Assembly (NCBI RefSeq): GCF_000828055.2 | Contig: NZ_CP010523.2 | Span: 3,720,001-3,784,000 of the forward strand | DNA length: 64,000 nt | Direction: 5' to 3' | From: Klebsiella variicola | Lineage (GTDB): Bacteria > Pseudomonadota > Gammaproteobacteria > Enterobacterales > Enterobacteriaceae | Shown: positions 9,157-18,280 of the stretch, piece by piece | How positions within the stretch are numbered: position 1 is the first letter of the stretch | How the letters are laid out: each line of letters starts with the position of its first letter | The notes under the pieces: generated by a model | The model's database searches: none | Seen by the model: only the letters and a program-made list of their open reading frames with translations | What the model was told of the DNA's origin: nothing | Position numbers and translations under genes: made by a program

Positions 9157-9915
9157 ATGGAAACTCGCCGTGACGAACGTATCAGTCAGCTCATTCAGGC
9201 ACTCAAACGCAGCGATAAGCTACATCTGAAAGAAGCCGCCTCCCTGCTTGGGGTCTCGGAAATGACCATTCGTCGCGACCTCAATGGCCATAGCGGCCCG
9301 GTTGTGCTGCTCGGCGGATACATTGTGCTGGAGCCGCGCAGCGCCACCCATTACCTGCTCAGCGATCAAAAAACCCGGCTGGTCGAGGAAAAGCGCCGCG
9401 CCGCTCGCCATGCGGCCGCGCTGCTGGAGGCCCATCAGATGGCTTTCTTCGACTGCGGGACCACCACGCCGTGGATCATTGACGCCATCGATGATGCCCT
9501 GCCCTTCACCGGCGTCTGTTACTCCCTGAATACCTTCCTGGCCCTGCAGGAGAAACCGCAGTGTCGCGCGGTCCTGTGCGGTGGGGAATTTCACGCCAGC
9601 AACGCGATTTTTATGCCGCTGAGCCTTGAGGATACCCTCAGCCATCTGAGCCCCGACATCGCCTTTTACTCGGCGGCAGGCATTGACTGCGAGCAGGGGG
9701 CGACCTGCTATAACCTGGAGGAGCTGCCGGTCAAGCACTGGGCGATGCGTCACGCGCGCTACCACGTGCTGGTGGTCGACCACAGCAAGTTTGGCAAAGT
9801 GCGTCCGGCGCGCATGGGGGCGTTAGCGAAATTTGACGTGATCGCCAGCGATATCTGCCCGGATGATGAGCTGGTCGCGCTGGCGAAGGCGCAGCAGATC
9901 TCCCTGCTGTATTGA
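9157..9915 (+). CDS. deoR: DeoR, deoxyribonucleoside catabolism repressor
   Basis: The 252-aa protein has the DeoR-family helix-turn-helix at about residues 20-42 (LKEAASLLGVSEMTIRRDL) and the sugar-phosphate sensing domain containing FDCGTTTPWI and the VVDHSKFGK block. It represses the deo operon and related nucleoside genes; deoxyribose-5-phosphate is the inducer in E. coli. Length and order (ybjG-deoR-dacC) match E. coli. A perfect 11-bp hairpin follows the stop. Confidence 0.95.
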   Translation: METRRDERISQLIQALKRSDKLHLKEAASLLGVSEMTIRRDLNGHSGPVVLLGGYIVLEPRSATHYLLSDQKTRLVEEKRRAARHAAALLEAHQMAFFDCGTTTPWIIDAIDDALPFTGVCYSLNTFLALQEKPQCRAVLCGGEFHASNAIFMPLSLEDTLSHLSPDIAFYSAAGIDCEQGATCYNLEELPVKHWAMRHARYHVLVVDHSKFGKVRPARMGALAKFDVIASDICPDDELVALAKAQQISLLY

Positions 9916-9923
9916 GGCGTCAC

Positions 9924-9949
9924 TGACCGCGCCCCGCCGGGCGCGGTCA
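9924..9949. terminator. Bidirectional hairpin between deoR and dacC
   Basis: TGACCGCGCCC (9924-9934) pairs perfectly with GGGCGCGGTCA (9939-9949) around a CGCC loop. It lies between the convergent deoR and dacC genes. Neither side has a clear T run, so it may shield 3' ends more than terminate. Confidence 0.45.
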
Positions 9950-9954
9950 TGGCA

Positions 9955-11157
9955 TCAGGAGAACCAGCTGCCGAACCAGCCGTGGAGTTTCATCAGTACG
10001 AAGTCGATCATCCGGCTGAAGAAACCGCCCTCTTTCACCGGCTCCATGACGATCAGCGGGCGCTGCTCGATGGTTTTATCATTCAGCTTAAAGTCGATAG
10101 TCCCGACCACCTGCCCCTTCTCCAGCGGCGCGGTAAGCTGCGGCTGATTTAAGGTGTAGCTGGCTTTCAGGTTTTTCAGCTGGCCCTTCGGCAGGGTGAT
10201 AGAGCCCGCCTCGCCGGCTCCCAGTTTCGCTTCGCTGCTGTCGCCAAACCATACGCGCTGGGTAACGAAGGTGGCATCCGGTTTAATCGGCGTCACGGTT
10301 TCATAGAAGCGGAAGCCCCAGGTCAGCAGTTTTTCTGACTCGTTAAAGCGAATGCGGTCAGTTTTGGTCCCCAGTACCACGGCGATCAGACGCATATCAC
10401 CCTGGGTGGCTGAGGAGACCAGGTTATAGCCGGCCCCGGCGGTGGTCCCGGTTTTCACACCATCGGCGTTGAGGTTGGTGCTCCACAGCAGACGGTTGCG
10501 GTTCGGCTGGCGAATTTTATTGAAGGTGAACTCTTTCTCTTTATGTACCGCGTACTCTTCCGGCACATCGTGGATCATCGCTTTGGTCAGCAGCGCCATA
10601 TCGCGGGCGGTACTGAACTGACCCGGCGCATCAAGGCCGTGGACGGTCATAAAGGTGGTGTTGGTCAGCCCCATTTTTTTGGCATAGCCGTTCATCAGGC
10701 TGACGAATGCATCCTGGCTGCCCGCCACGTAGTCGGCAATGGCAATACTGGCGTCGTTACCGGACTGAATAATGACCCCTTTGTTCAGATCTTCCACCGA
10801 GACCTGCATGCCAGGCTTGAGGAACATCACCGATGAGCCGCGCAGCGCCGGGTTGCCGGTCGCCCAGGCATCACGTCCGACGGTCACCATATCGGTGAGC
10901 TTGATTTTTCCCGCTTTTATCGCCTGCCCCACCACGTAGCTGGTCATGATCTTCGTCAGACTGGCCGGGTCGAGTTTTTCATCGGCATTGCCTTCGCTGA
11001 GCACCTTCCCGCTGGCGTAGTCCATCAGGATCCAGGCGCGAGCGTCAATCGAAGGGGCGTCGGGGAGTTGTTCTGCAGCCTGCACCGCAGGTGCGACAAG
11101 AAATAACAGCGCGCAACCTGCAGCGAGGCCGCGAAGGGAAAAAGCGTCATGCATCAT
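9955..11157 (-). CDS. dacC: DacC, D-alanyl-D-alanine carboxypeptidase (PBP6)
   Basis: Started at the ATG at 11157 the product is 400 aa, the same length as E. coli PBP6; a longer in-frame start lacks support. A signal peptide ends at VQAAEQ. The penicillin-binding motifs are SLTK (SxxK), SGN (SxN) and KTGTTAGAG (KTG), followed by the PBP5-C domain and an amphipathic C-terminal anchor (GWFGSWFS). It trims the terminal D-Ala from peptidoglycan pentapeptides at the inner-membrane surface. Confidence 0.95.
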   Translation of the reverse strand: MMHDAFSLRGLAAGCALLFLVAPAVQAAEQLPDAPSIDARAWILMDYASGKVLSEGNADEKLDPASLTKIMTSYVVGQAIKAGKIKLTDMVTVGRDAWATGNPALRGSSVMFLKPGMQVSVEDLNKGVIIQSGNDASIAIADYVAGSQDAFVSLMNGYAKKMGLTNTTFMTVHGLDAPGQFSTARDMALLTKAMIHDVPEEYAVHKEKEFTFNKIRQPNRNRLLWSTNLNADGVKTGTTAGAGYNLVSSATQGDMRLIAVVLGTKTDRIRFNESEKLLTWGFRFYETVTPIKPDATFVTQRVWFGDSSEAKLGAGEAGSITLPKGQLKNLKASYTLNQPQLTAPLEKGQVVGTIDFKLNDKTIEQRPLIVMEPVKEGGFFSRMIDFVLMKLHGWFGSWFS

Positions 11158-11412
11158 AAGAGCCACCCAAGTATCCTTTCCAAACAAAATATGCCGCACC
11201 ACTCTGACCGCGCCGCAGCAACCGGTGAGTAAAGCGTACAAATGACCTTAAAGAAACAGCGAGTTGGTAAAGTTTTTAAAGTTTACGCAATAACGTGCCG
11301 CTGTGCTTTAATCAGAACAACTTTTTTGATCGTGATTGCCTAAATATTAACTTTATCCCAACATGATCGCCGATCGCGCTGCAACGGCAGTGAAACAAAC
11401 TCAGGAGCGAAA

Positions 11413-12039
11413 ATGATTACACTGTGGGGACGTAATAACTCGACCAACGTGAAGAAAGTACGCTGGGTGCTGGAGGAGTTGGATCTTCCTTATGAGCAGA
11501 TCCTCGCCGGGCTGGAGTTTGGTCTCAATCATGACCCGGAATATCTGGCGATGAACCCGAACGGGCTGGTGCCGCTGTTAAAAGACGATGCTACCGGGGT
11601 GGTGTTGTGGGAATCAAATACCATTATTCGCTACCTTGCCGCCCAGTACGGCGTCGATCGCCTGTGGCTGGCCGCACCGGCGCAGCGCGCGCAAGGGGAA
11701 AAGTGGATGGACTGGTCCAACGGCACGCTCTCTCCCGCCCATCGCCCGGTGTTAATGGGCCTGGTCAGGACGCCGCCGGAGCAGCGCGATCCGGCGGTCA
11801 TCGCCGCGGGGATCGGCGCCTGTGAATCGCTGTTTGCCATGCTTGATGACGAACTGGCGAAAACGCCATGGCTCTCTGGCGAGCACTTCGGCCTTGGCGA
11901 TATTGCCGTTGCCCCCTTCGTCTACAATCTGCTGACGATCCTCGATACCTGGCAACCGCGGCCCCATCTGCAGCGCTGGTATCAGCAGATTAGCCAGCGC
12001 CCCGCCTGGCACGCGGTCGTGAAGATCCCGGTCACCTGA
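11413..12039 (+). CDS. gstB: GstB (YliJ), glutathione S-transferase
   Basis: The 208-aa cytosolic GST has a thioredoxin-like N-terminal domain ([40 protein letters not shown]) and an all-helical C-terminal domain. It corresponds to E. coli GstB, reported to detoxify bromoacetate-type electrophiles with glutathione. AGGAGCG precedes the ATG. The gene ends two bases from the convergent yliI stop. Confidence 0.9.
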   Translation: MITLWGRNNSTNVKKVRWVLEELDLPYEQILAGLEFGLNHDPEYLAMNPNGLVPLLKDDATGVVLWESNTIIRYLAAQYGVDRLWLAAPAQRAQGEKWMDWSNGTLSPAHRPVLMGLVRTPPEQRDPAVIAAGIGACESLFAMLDDELAKTPWLSGEHFGLGDIAVAPFVYNLLTILDTWQPRPHLQRWYQQISQRPAWHAVVKIPVT

Positions 12040-12041
12040 GG

Positions 12042-13151
12042 TTAACCCTCCGGACTCAAGCGCAACAGTTCGCCGTTAGACTCGTCGGTTAATACGTACA
12101 GATAGCCGTCGGGTCCCACGCGGACGTCGCGGATACGCTTCCCGCGCGCCTCCAGTAACCTCCCCTCCTCGCGGACCTGATTACCGTCCACCGATAAGAC
12201 AATAAGCGACGTCTCCTTCAGCGCGCCGATAAACAGCTTATGCTGCCACTGGGGAAAAGTCTGCGCCGCGTAAAAGGCCATCCCGCTCACCCCTGGGGAG
12301 ACCGGCCAGACATACAGGGGAGGCTCGGTACCCGGGGCCGTCTTGCCCTTGGCCTCCGGGATCGGCAGGCCGCTGTAGTTAATGCCATGCGTCGCCAGCG
12401 GCCAGCCGTAGTTTTTCCCCGCCTGCGGGATGTTAATTTCATCCCCGCCGCGGGGGCCGTGCTCATTGAGCCACAGCGCGTCGCTCCATGGGTTCATCGC
12501 CATGCCCTGCGGATTGCGAATACCGTAGGCCCAGATCTCTGGCCTGGCGTCAGCCCGGCCGACAAAGGGATTATCCGGTGGAACGTCCCCGCTCTCCGTC
12601 AGGCGGACCACTTTCCCCTGCAGCTTGCTGAGCTCCTGGGCGGTGGCGCGCTGATTGTTCTCTCCCAGACCGATAAACAGATACCCTTTGCCGTCGAACA
12701 CCAGCCGGCCACCGAAATGATTGCCCACGGAGAGCTTCGGCTGCTGGCGAAACACCACGGTAAAGTTCGACAGCTGCGTGGCATCCTCACTTAACCGCCC
12801 GTAGCCTACCGCGGTGCCCGCTTTGCCGCTGGCGTCGCTTTCCGCATAGCTCAGCCAAACCCGCCGCGACTGCGCAAAATCCGGTGCCAGCGCCACATCC
12901 AGTAAGCCGCCCTGGCCGTTGGCCCACACCTGCGGCACGCCGGATATCGGCGCCGACAGGCCTTTACCTGGCTGCCAGCGCTTGAGCTCGCCGCCGCGCA
13001 AAGTAATCAACATGCCCTGATCGTCAGGGAGAAACGCCAGGCCCCACGGATGGGCCAGCCGGTTTTGCAATACCTCCACCCGCACCGCGGCCTGGCTCAG
13101 GGCTGGCAGCGCTAAGGCGCTCAATATCAACAGCAGCGGGATCGGACGCAT
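12042..13151 (-). CDS. yliI: YliI (Asd), soluble PQQ-dependent aldose sugar dehydrogenase
   Basis: The 369-aa periplasmic protein has a signal peptide (RPIPLLLILSALALPALSQA) and a six-bladed beta-propeller of the soluble glucose dehydrogenase family, with repeated blade motifs such as HPWGLAF, FGGRLVFDGKGYLFIGLGE, WAYGIRNPQGMA and NEHGPRGGDEIN. It oxidises aldose sugars with PQQ as cofactor. Klebsiella species make PQQ themselves, so here it may be a holoenzyme, unlike in E. coli K-12. Confidence 0.92.
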   Translation of the reverse strand: MRPIPLLLILSALALPALSQAAVRVEVLQNRLAHPWGLAFLPDDQGMLITLRGGELKRWQPGKGLSAPISGVPQVWANGQGGLLDVALAPDFAQSRRVWLSYAESDASGKAGTAVGYGRLSEDATQLSNFTVVFRQQPKLSVGNHFGGRLVFDGKGYLFIGLGENNQRATAQELSKLQGKVVRLTESGDVPPDNPFVGRADARPEIWAYGIRNPQGMAMNPWSDALWLNEHGPRGGDEINIPQAGKNYGWPLATHGINYSGLPIPEAKGKTAPGTEPPLYVWPVSPGVSGMAFYAAQTFPQWQHKLFIGALKETSLIVLSVDGNQVREEGRLLEARGKRIRDVRVGPDGYLYVLTDESNGELLRLSPEG

Positions 13152-13266
13152 GGCATTCTCCTTTAGTCAGCTCTGCGCTAAAGGGTAGCCAGCGGGGAAA
13201 TTTGCGCGGGGATTTTTACATAACCTTTAACAGGGGAAGCGTCCACTTCCCCTGAGTTTCAGCCGA

Positions 13267-13650
13267 TCAGGCATGAGTGATTGGCGACAATTTATTCAAT
13301 TTATGAATATTTGAAGTCAATCCTGTCAGACAGCGTTCTAGCTTCTCTACGTTAACAGCGATGTACAGCGGACAATCATGATGCCCGCTCATCAGGCATA
13401 CTGCAGCGGCGGCGAGGGACTCGCCCGCCAGGCGAAGGGCCTCCTTCTCCTCCGGTGAAACGACATTCTGCAGGCGCGGGGCCTGCGCACGCATTTCACG
13501 GCAAAGCTCAAACAAGTTATCACGCAGATGGTCATTTTCGCTGACTGACATGTAGCCTTTAGCCTTTCGCAGCTGCAGATAGGCATCAATATCGATATTG
13601 GCATTGATGAGCTTCTGCAAAAGGTGGCGATATTGTCTGTCAACGGTCAT
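13267..13650 (-). CDS. bssR: BssR (YliH), biofilm regulator
   Basis: Starting at the ATG at 13650 gives a 127-aa protein (MTVDRQYRHLLQKLINANID), the same length as E. coli BssR. The blocks YLQLRKAKGYMSVSE and AAVCLMSGHHDCP are conserved. BssR affects biofilm formation and signalling in E. coli by an unknown mechanism; no DNA-binding fold is apparent. A longer in-frame start upstream is less likely, since the homologous part begins here. Confidence 0.9.
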   Translation of the reverse strand: MTVDRQYRHLLQKLINANIDIDAYLQLRKAKGYMSVSENDHLRDNLFELCREMRAQAPRLQNVVSPEEKEALRLAGESLAAAAVCLMSGHHDCPLYIAVNVEKLERCLTGLTSNIHKLNKLSPITHA

Positions 13651-14027
13651 CACAGTTCCTCCTCTGTCGTCCTTTACCCTTCTCATGATACGGTTATTTT
13701 TTGTGCAAAATGATGCGCCAGGTCAATTATTCCCAAGCCTGTAACACCCTTTACAATGTGACAACCTTACCGCTTTGTAGGATATATACCAAATATAATG
13801 GTATACGATCACAATTAATTTCAAAAGAAATCAAATCGCGATTATTACCATTAAAAGGCGGAAATAGTGCTGCTAAGATCACACTACACCACAAATGCTA
13901 TTGCGCGATCGCCAGCCAGAATGCCATAACAAATCATTAATGTAATACGTATAACATTTCATAAAAACAGCGAACGCTGCCCGCGGATCGCTGATAATCT
14001 CTCTGCCCGTTTGCAAGGAACTGAAAC
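13651..14027. other. AT-rich intergenic region between bssR and the permease gene
   Basis: This 377-bp region is clearly more AT-rich than the flanking genes. It contains an inverted repeat TATACC (13785-13790) / GGTATA (13800-13805) with an AT-only 9-bp spacer, a candidate operator for either divergent gene. No coding sequence or stable RNA is evident. In E. coli bssR is directly next to rimO, so this AT-rich segment marks the left edge of the inserted permease and Kdo hydroxylase genes. Confidence 0.5.
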
Positions 14028-15269
14028 ATGACGCCCGGTAAAAGAAACTACCTCCTGTTGAGTCTTTTCGATTTCCTCTACCTGTTCGCCTGGTCGTCGA
14101 CCATGGCTTTCTTCGTCATCTGGACCACCCAGCATCTTGGCATCAGCGCCACGAAGACTGGCCTGCTGTACTCGGTCAACGCTTTTATCGCCCTGCTGAT
14201 GCAACCTTTCTTCGGCTTTATCTCCGACAAGTTCGGCCTGAAAAAACGGCTTATCTGGCTGCTGGTCGCCCTGCTCCTGCCGGTGGGCCCCTTCTTTATC
14301 TATGTTTACGCGCCGCTGCTGGTGCACAATTTCTGGTTCGGCGCGCTGCTGGGGGGGATCTATCTGGGGATCATCTTTAACTCCGGCTGCGGGGTGATCG
14401 ACTCTTACATCGATAAGATTTCCCGTCGCTACCAGTTCGAATACGGTCGGGTGCGGATGTGGGGCTCGTTAGGCTGGGCAGCGGCGGCCTGGATTGTGGG
14501 TAAATATATCGACAGCAATCCTAATCTGGCCTTCTGGCTCGCCAGCCTCGCCATCGTCATCGCCGCCATCTGCTTTATGCTGACCAAAATTGAATTAACC
14601 GACGCTGATGTGGCGCGAAGCGAATCGCTGAAGGTCTCCCATGCCCTCGAGCTGGCGAAGAATGGTCAGTTCTGGATGCTGCTGCTCTTTACCCTGTTCG
14701 TCACGCAAATTTATGACACCTACGATCAGCAGTTTGCCCAGTATTTCTCGCTGCAGTTCCCGACGCCGGAGGAAGGCAACCGCTGGTATGGGATCCTCGC
14801 CTCCATTCAGGTGTGCGGCGAAACGCTGTTCTTATGCCTGATGCCGTGGTTTGTTAACCGGACCGGCGCCAAATGGGCGCTGATCATCGCCGGGTTGATC
14901 ATGTCGGTACGTATTGTCGGGTCAGCCGTGCCCCTCGGTCCGGTGTGGATTGGCGCGGTGAAAATGATGCATGCCCTGGAGAAACCGTTAATTCTGGTAT
15001 CGGTCTTTAAATTCATCGCTGCCAACTTCGACCACAAGCTCTCTTCGACGGTCTATTTGCTGGTGCTGTTTGTCGCCTCGATCGCCACCGCCATCTACTC
15101 TCCGCTGGCAGGCTATCTGTACGATACCATTGGCTTCGCCGATACCTATCTGATCCTCGGCGGTATCGCCGGGCTCTTTACGCTGATCTCCATTTTCACC
15201 CTGAAGGATAAGCGCGAGCCGAAAAAGCCCAGCGCCAGGCCTTCCGGGGCCGTTACGCCGGCGCAATAA
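14028..15269 (+). CDS. LacY-family oligosaccharide:H+ symporter
   Basis: The 413-aa MFS permease resembles LacY, RafB and CscB throughout. Aligned by eye to LacY, the proton-relay residues E269, R302, H322 and E325 are kept (CGET; SVRIVGS; MMHALEKP) and so is R144 (YGRVRM). LacY E126 is replaced by Asp (about residue 125) and C148 by Ser; the LacY TM7 D237/D240 pair is present (YDTYDQQFAQ) but the K358 partner is not. It is probably a sugar importer, but there is no adjacent glycosidase or regulator to name the substrate. Confidence 0.85.
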   Translation: MTPGKRNYLLLSLFDFLYLFAWSSTMAFFVIWTTQHLGISATKTGLLYSVNAFIALLMQPFFGFISDKFGLKKRLIWLLVALLLPVGPFFIYVYAPLLVHNFWFGALLGGIYLGIIFNSGCGVIDSYIDKISRRYQFEYGRVRMWGSLGWAAAAWIVGKYIDSNPNLAFWLASLAIVIAAICFMLTKIELTDADVARSESLKVSHALELAKNGQFWMLLLFTLFVTQIYDTYDQQFAQYFSLQFPTPEEGNRWYGILASIQVCGETLFLCLMPWFVNRTGAKWALIIAGLIMSVRIVGSAVPLGPVWIGAVKMMHALEKPLILVSVFKFIAANFDHKLSSTVYLLVLFVASIATAIYSPLAGYLYDTIGFADTYLILGGIAGLFTLISIFTLKDKREPKKPSARPSGAVTPAQ

Positions 15270-15296
15270 TCCTCTGCCCGGTAGCCACGCCGGGCG

Positions 15297-16199
15297 CTAC
15301 ACGTTGCGCGCGACTAACGGCTTTTGCAGGAGCGTTTCCAGCACCCGCAGCGGCGAGAGCTGCGGGTGACTCATCGCTTTCACCGGCAACAGAAAGGTCT
15401 GCTCAAGCAGATACTGGCCGCGCATCGCGGCGTGCGGGGTCTGATCGGAAAAGCAGATCCAGGTACTGCCGGCGGCAAAGTCGATCTCCTGCTGCACCCC
15501 CTGTCGCTGGTACTCAGGGGTGCTTTTCATCGCATCGTGCAGGGCCAGCATCAGATGATCGTAATGGCTACGCCGACTTTTGGTGATCCCCAGCGCTGCC
15601 AGCAGCCAGGCGCCTGACGGCGACCAGGGTTTCAGCCGCGGCAGAAAGCGTGCCGCGAGGGTATCGAAATGCTCCCCTGTCCGCCAGGTTCGCGGTTCGC
15701 CGCGGGGATGAATATTGCAAAAGATGCGCAGAATACGATCACCCTTGACCGGGCGCGACGGGAATGCGTCCACATGCAAGCGCGAATCGTCTTTGCGCCA
15801 GGAGGTCGTTTCACGCCAGGCGGTAATGGGATGCAGACGCAGACTGGTTTGCGGATGGTGCAGCGACTCGCCATAGCCTGGCAATAACGCGTCGATCAGC
15901 TGCAGCGTCATCTGGTGGTAACGCGCCATCAGCCGGGCGATGGCAGCCGTTTTCTGCTTATCCGCCACGCCTCTGAGTATGCGGGTGTCGGGTTGATAGC
16001 TGATATTCTTGCGCCGCGGCGCGACCAGCTCAGGGGTCAGCAATGCCTGCTCCGTGGCGGTTAATGAAAACGCCAGCTGCGGCAGATAGAGCACATTTCC
16101 CTGCTCAAGGGAGTGTTGGATCTGCGGCGGTTGCGGGGGGATCTCCAGATTACTGAATGGCAGGGTGGCTATCGCCACCGGGGAGCCTGTTGGTGTCAT
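15297..16199 (-). CDS. kdoO: Kdo hydroxylase (KdoO), Fe(II)/2-oxoglutarate dioxygenase
   Basis: Starting at the ATG at 16199 (MTPTGSPVAIATLPFS), with GAAGAGG seven bases upstream, the product is 300 aa. H142 and D144 (LHVDAFPSRP) with H256 (TPHAAMRG) form the iron triad of this dioxygenase fold. KdoO enzymes of Yersinia and Burkholderia 3-hydroxylate the outer Kdo sugar of LPS to make Ko, which resists acid hydrolysis. E. coli K-12 lacks the gene. It is divergent from rimO. Confidence 0.85.
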   Translation of the reverse strand: MTPTGSPVAIATLPFSNLEIPPQPPQIQHSLEQGNVLYLPQLAFSLTATEQALLTPELVAPRRKNISYQPDTRILRGVADKQKTAAIARLMARYHQMTLQLIDALLPGYGESLHHPQTSLRLHPITAWRETTSWRKDDSRLHVDAFPSRPVKGDRILRIFCNIHPRGEPRTWRTGEHFDTLAARFLPRLKPWSPSGAWLLAALGITKSRRSHYDHLMLALHDAMKSTPEYQRQGVQQEIDFAAGSTWICFSDQTPHAAMRGQYLLEQTFLLPVKAMSHPQLSPLRVLETLLQKPLVARNV

Positions 16200-16444
16200 T
16201 TCCTTGCCTCTTCTCCTCGCGGTCATCGAGGTATTTAGTAAAGAAATTGTTATCATTTTGTAGATTACAACGTAAATGACGGGCGTTTTTATCAGGAATG
16301 GCGGTTTTGACCCGGTGCTGAAGCCCACGCGCTCCTCACCCGAGCGCTTTTTCACCATTAACCGCGACGGAGCTATACTCTTTTTCGCAAAGATCTGTAG
16401 AATTCCTGCCCTGACCATTCCAATAATTGAACACTTTTTAAGCT

Positions 16445-17770
16445 ATGAGCAATGTCACGCACCAGCCGAAAATCGGCTTCGTCTCCCTGGGCTGCCCGAA
16501 AAATCTCGTGGACTCAGAGCGTATCCTGACCGAACTGCGCACCGAAGGTTATGACGTCGTCCCCACCTACGACAACGCCGATATGGTCATCGTTAACACC
16601 TGCGGCTTTATCGATAGCGCTGTGCAGGAATCGCTGGAAGCGATCGGCGAAGCGTTAAAAGAGAACGGCAAGGTGATCGTCACCGGCTGCCTCGGCGCGA
16701 AAGAGGATCAGATCCGCGAAGTTCACCCGAAGGTGCTGGAGATCACCGGCCCGCACAGCTATGAGCAGGTGCTGGAGCACGTCCACCACTACTCGCCGAA
16801 GCCGAAGCACAACCCGTTCCTCAGCCTGGTGCCGGAACAGGGCGTTAAGCTGACGCCGCGTCACTACGCCTACTTAAAAATTTCTGAAGGCTGCAACCAT
16901 CGCTGCACCTTCTGCATCATCCCGTCCATGCGTGGCGATCTGGTGAGCCGTCCGATTGGCGAAGTGCTGGCGGAAGCCAAACGCCTCGCTGACGCCGGCG
17001 TGAAAGAGCTGCTGGTGATTTCTCAGGACACCTCCGCCTACGGCGTCGATGTCAAGCACCGTACCGGTTTCCACAACGGCATGCCGGTGAAGACCAGCAT
17101 GGTCAGCCTGTGCGAAGAGCTGGCGAAGCTCGGCATCTGGGTGCGCCTGCATTATGTTTACCCGTATCCGCACGTCGACGATGTGATCCCGCTGATGGCG
17201 GAAGGCAAAATTCTGCCGTACCTCGATATTCCGCTGCAGCACGCCAGCCCGCGTATTCTGAAGCTGATGAAGCGTCCTGGCTCTGCAGACCGCCAGCTGG
17301 CGCGCATTAAGCAGTGGCGTGAAATTTGCCCGGATCTGACCCTGCGCTCTACCTTTATCGTGGGCTTCCCGGGCGAAACGGAAGAAGATTTCCAGATGCT
17401 GCTCGACTTCCTGAAAGAGGCGCGTCTCGACCGCGTCGGCTGCTTCAAGTACAGCCCGGTTGAAGGCGCCACCGCCAACGAACTGGCGGATCAGGTGCCG
17501 GAAGAGGTGAAAGAGGAGCGCTGGAACCGCTTTATGCAGCTGCAGCAGCAGATCTCTGCCGAGCGTCTGCAGGAGAAAGTGGGCCGCGAAATCCTGGTGC
17601 TGGTGGATGAAGTTGACGAAGAAGGCGCCATTGGCCGCAGCATGGCCGACGCCCCGGAAATCGACGGCGCGGTCTACCTGAACGGCGAAACCCGCGTTAA
17701 GCCGGGCGACGTGGTGCGGGTGAAAGTCGAGCATGCCGACGAATACGACCTGTGGGGTACCCGGGTCTAG
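16445..17770 (+). CDS. rimO: RimO, ribosomal protein S12 methylthiotransferase
   Basis: The 441-aa radical SAM protein has the three domains of the family: an N-terminal UPF0004 domain with cysteines in LGCPKN, NTCGF and TGCLGA holding one 4Fe-4S cluster, the radical SAM core with [13 protein letters not shown] (CxxxCxxC), and a C-terminal TRAM domain. It adds a methylthio group to Asp88 of ribosomal protein S12. Length equals that of E. coli RimO. A 10-bp hairpin follows about 35 bp after the stop. Confidence 0.97.
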   Translation: MSNVTHQPKIGFVSLGCPKNLVDSERILTELRTEGYDVVPTYDNADMVIVNTCGFIDSAVQESLEAIGEALKENGKVIVTGCLGAKEDQIREVHPKVLEITGPHSYEQVLEHVHHYSPKPKHNPFLSLVPEQGVKLTPRHYAYLKISEGCNHRCTFCIIPSMRGDLVSRPIGEVLAEAKRLADAGVKELLVISQDTSAYGVDVKHRTGFHNGMPVKTSMVSLCEELAKLGIWVRLHYVYPYPHVDDVIPLMAEGKILPYLDIPLQHASPRILKLMKRPGSADRQLARIKQWREICPDLTLRSTFIVGFPGETEEDFQMLLDFLKEARLDRVGCFKYSPVEGATANELADQVPEEVKEERWNRFMQLQQQISAERLQEKVGREILVLVDEVDEEGAIGRSMADAPEIDGAVYLNGETRVKPGDVVRVKVEHADEYDLWGTRV

Positions 17771-17805
17771 TCCAGCTTCCCGGATAGCGGCTTATCGCAT
17801 TCCCC

Positions 17806-17830
17806 AGCCTACGGGGTCCTCCCGTAGGCT
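17806..17830. repeat. Perfect 10-bp hairpin downstream of rimO
   Basis: AGCCTACGGG (17806-17815) and CCCGTAGGCT (17821-17830) form a perfect stem with a 5-nt loop. It lacks a T tract and resembles half of a REP-type palindrome, so it more likely protects the rimO mRNA 3' end than terminates. Confidence 0.55.
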
Positions 17831-17895
17831 CACCCCCCAGGTCCGCGCAAGCGCAGCGCCGCCGGGTAATTTATCAGTCATCAAGCCTTTATATT

Positions 17896-17928
17896 GCCGG
17901 GTGGCGGCTAACGCCTTACCCGGCCTAC
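17896..17928 (+). repeat. REP element
   Basis: An imperfect palindrome beginning GCCGGGTGGCGG and ending TTACCCGGCCTAC, the Klebsiella form of the enterobacterial REP/PU repeat. The same pattern recurs at 30305-30374 and 37756-38111 in this window, which supports the assignment. Confidence 0.8.
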
Positions 17929-17984
17929 AGTTCGTGCGACCTGTCGCTAATTTATTCACCAGTCTTGCTGAAACTGCCGGTGCT

Positions 17985-18180
17985 GGCGGCCTCAACATCG
18001 CTGAGACGTTCCCGGAAGGCCGGGGCAGCCCGCATGGATGCGGGCTGAGGGCCGTGTTTTGCAGGGACGCTGCCTCGGCCCGACCCGAAGCCTGCAGGGA
18101 TAAGTCGAAGGCACCACGCAGTGGCGATGTTGCTGGCCGGAGCCCGGGGGTACAAGGGGCGGCGGCGACTGGCCGCCCCC
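17985..18180. repeat. Structured palindromic element of unknown type
   Basis: CAACATCGC (17993-18001) pairs perfectly with GCGATGTTG (18124-18132), enclosing a domain with an AGCCCGCAT-GG-ATGCGGGCT palindrome (18027-18046) and a GGGCCG/CGGCCC stem (18049-18054 with 18076-18081) that contains an inner GCAG/CTGC stem. Outside the enclosing stem lies GGGGCGGC/GCCGCCCC (18156-18163 with 18172-18179). The multi-stem layout suggests a mobile palindromic element or an RNA fold. I believe similar sequences recur in Klebsiella genomes but cannot verify that here. Confidence 0.5.
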
Positions 18181-18280
18181 TGTGCGCTCCCTGCGCCATG
18201 CCAGGCATAACGCAGAAGATTAACCGGGAGCGCAATGTGCGCTGAAGCCGCAGCACCGCACGGCGGTGCTTTCCCTCACC

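Larger units (their letters stand above)
17771..18280. other. Repeat-rich non-coding region between rimO and gsiD
   Basis: This 510-bp gap holds a 10-bp hairpin (17806-17830), a REP unit (17896-17928) and a GC-rich element with several nested inverted repeats (about 17985-18180). Open frames run through it on both strands but their translations look like low-complexity shadows. In E. coli yliE and yliF, two c-di-GMP proteins, occupy this place; no trace of either is recognisable here. Confidence 0.6.

Noticed and set aside
17733-18256. Protein-coding genes in the rimO-gsiD gap
   Set aside because: Frames are open on both strands because the region is GC-rich; translations lack domain-like patterns, and the sequence is better explained by palindromic repeats.
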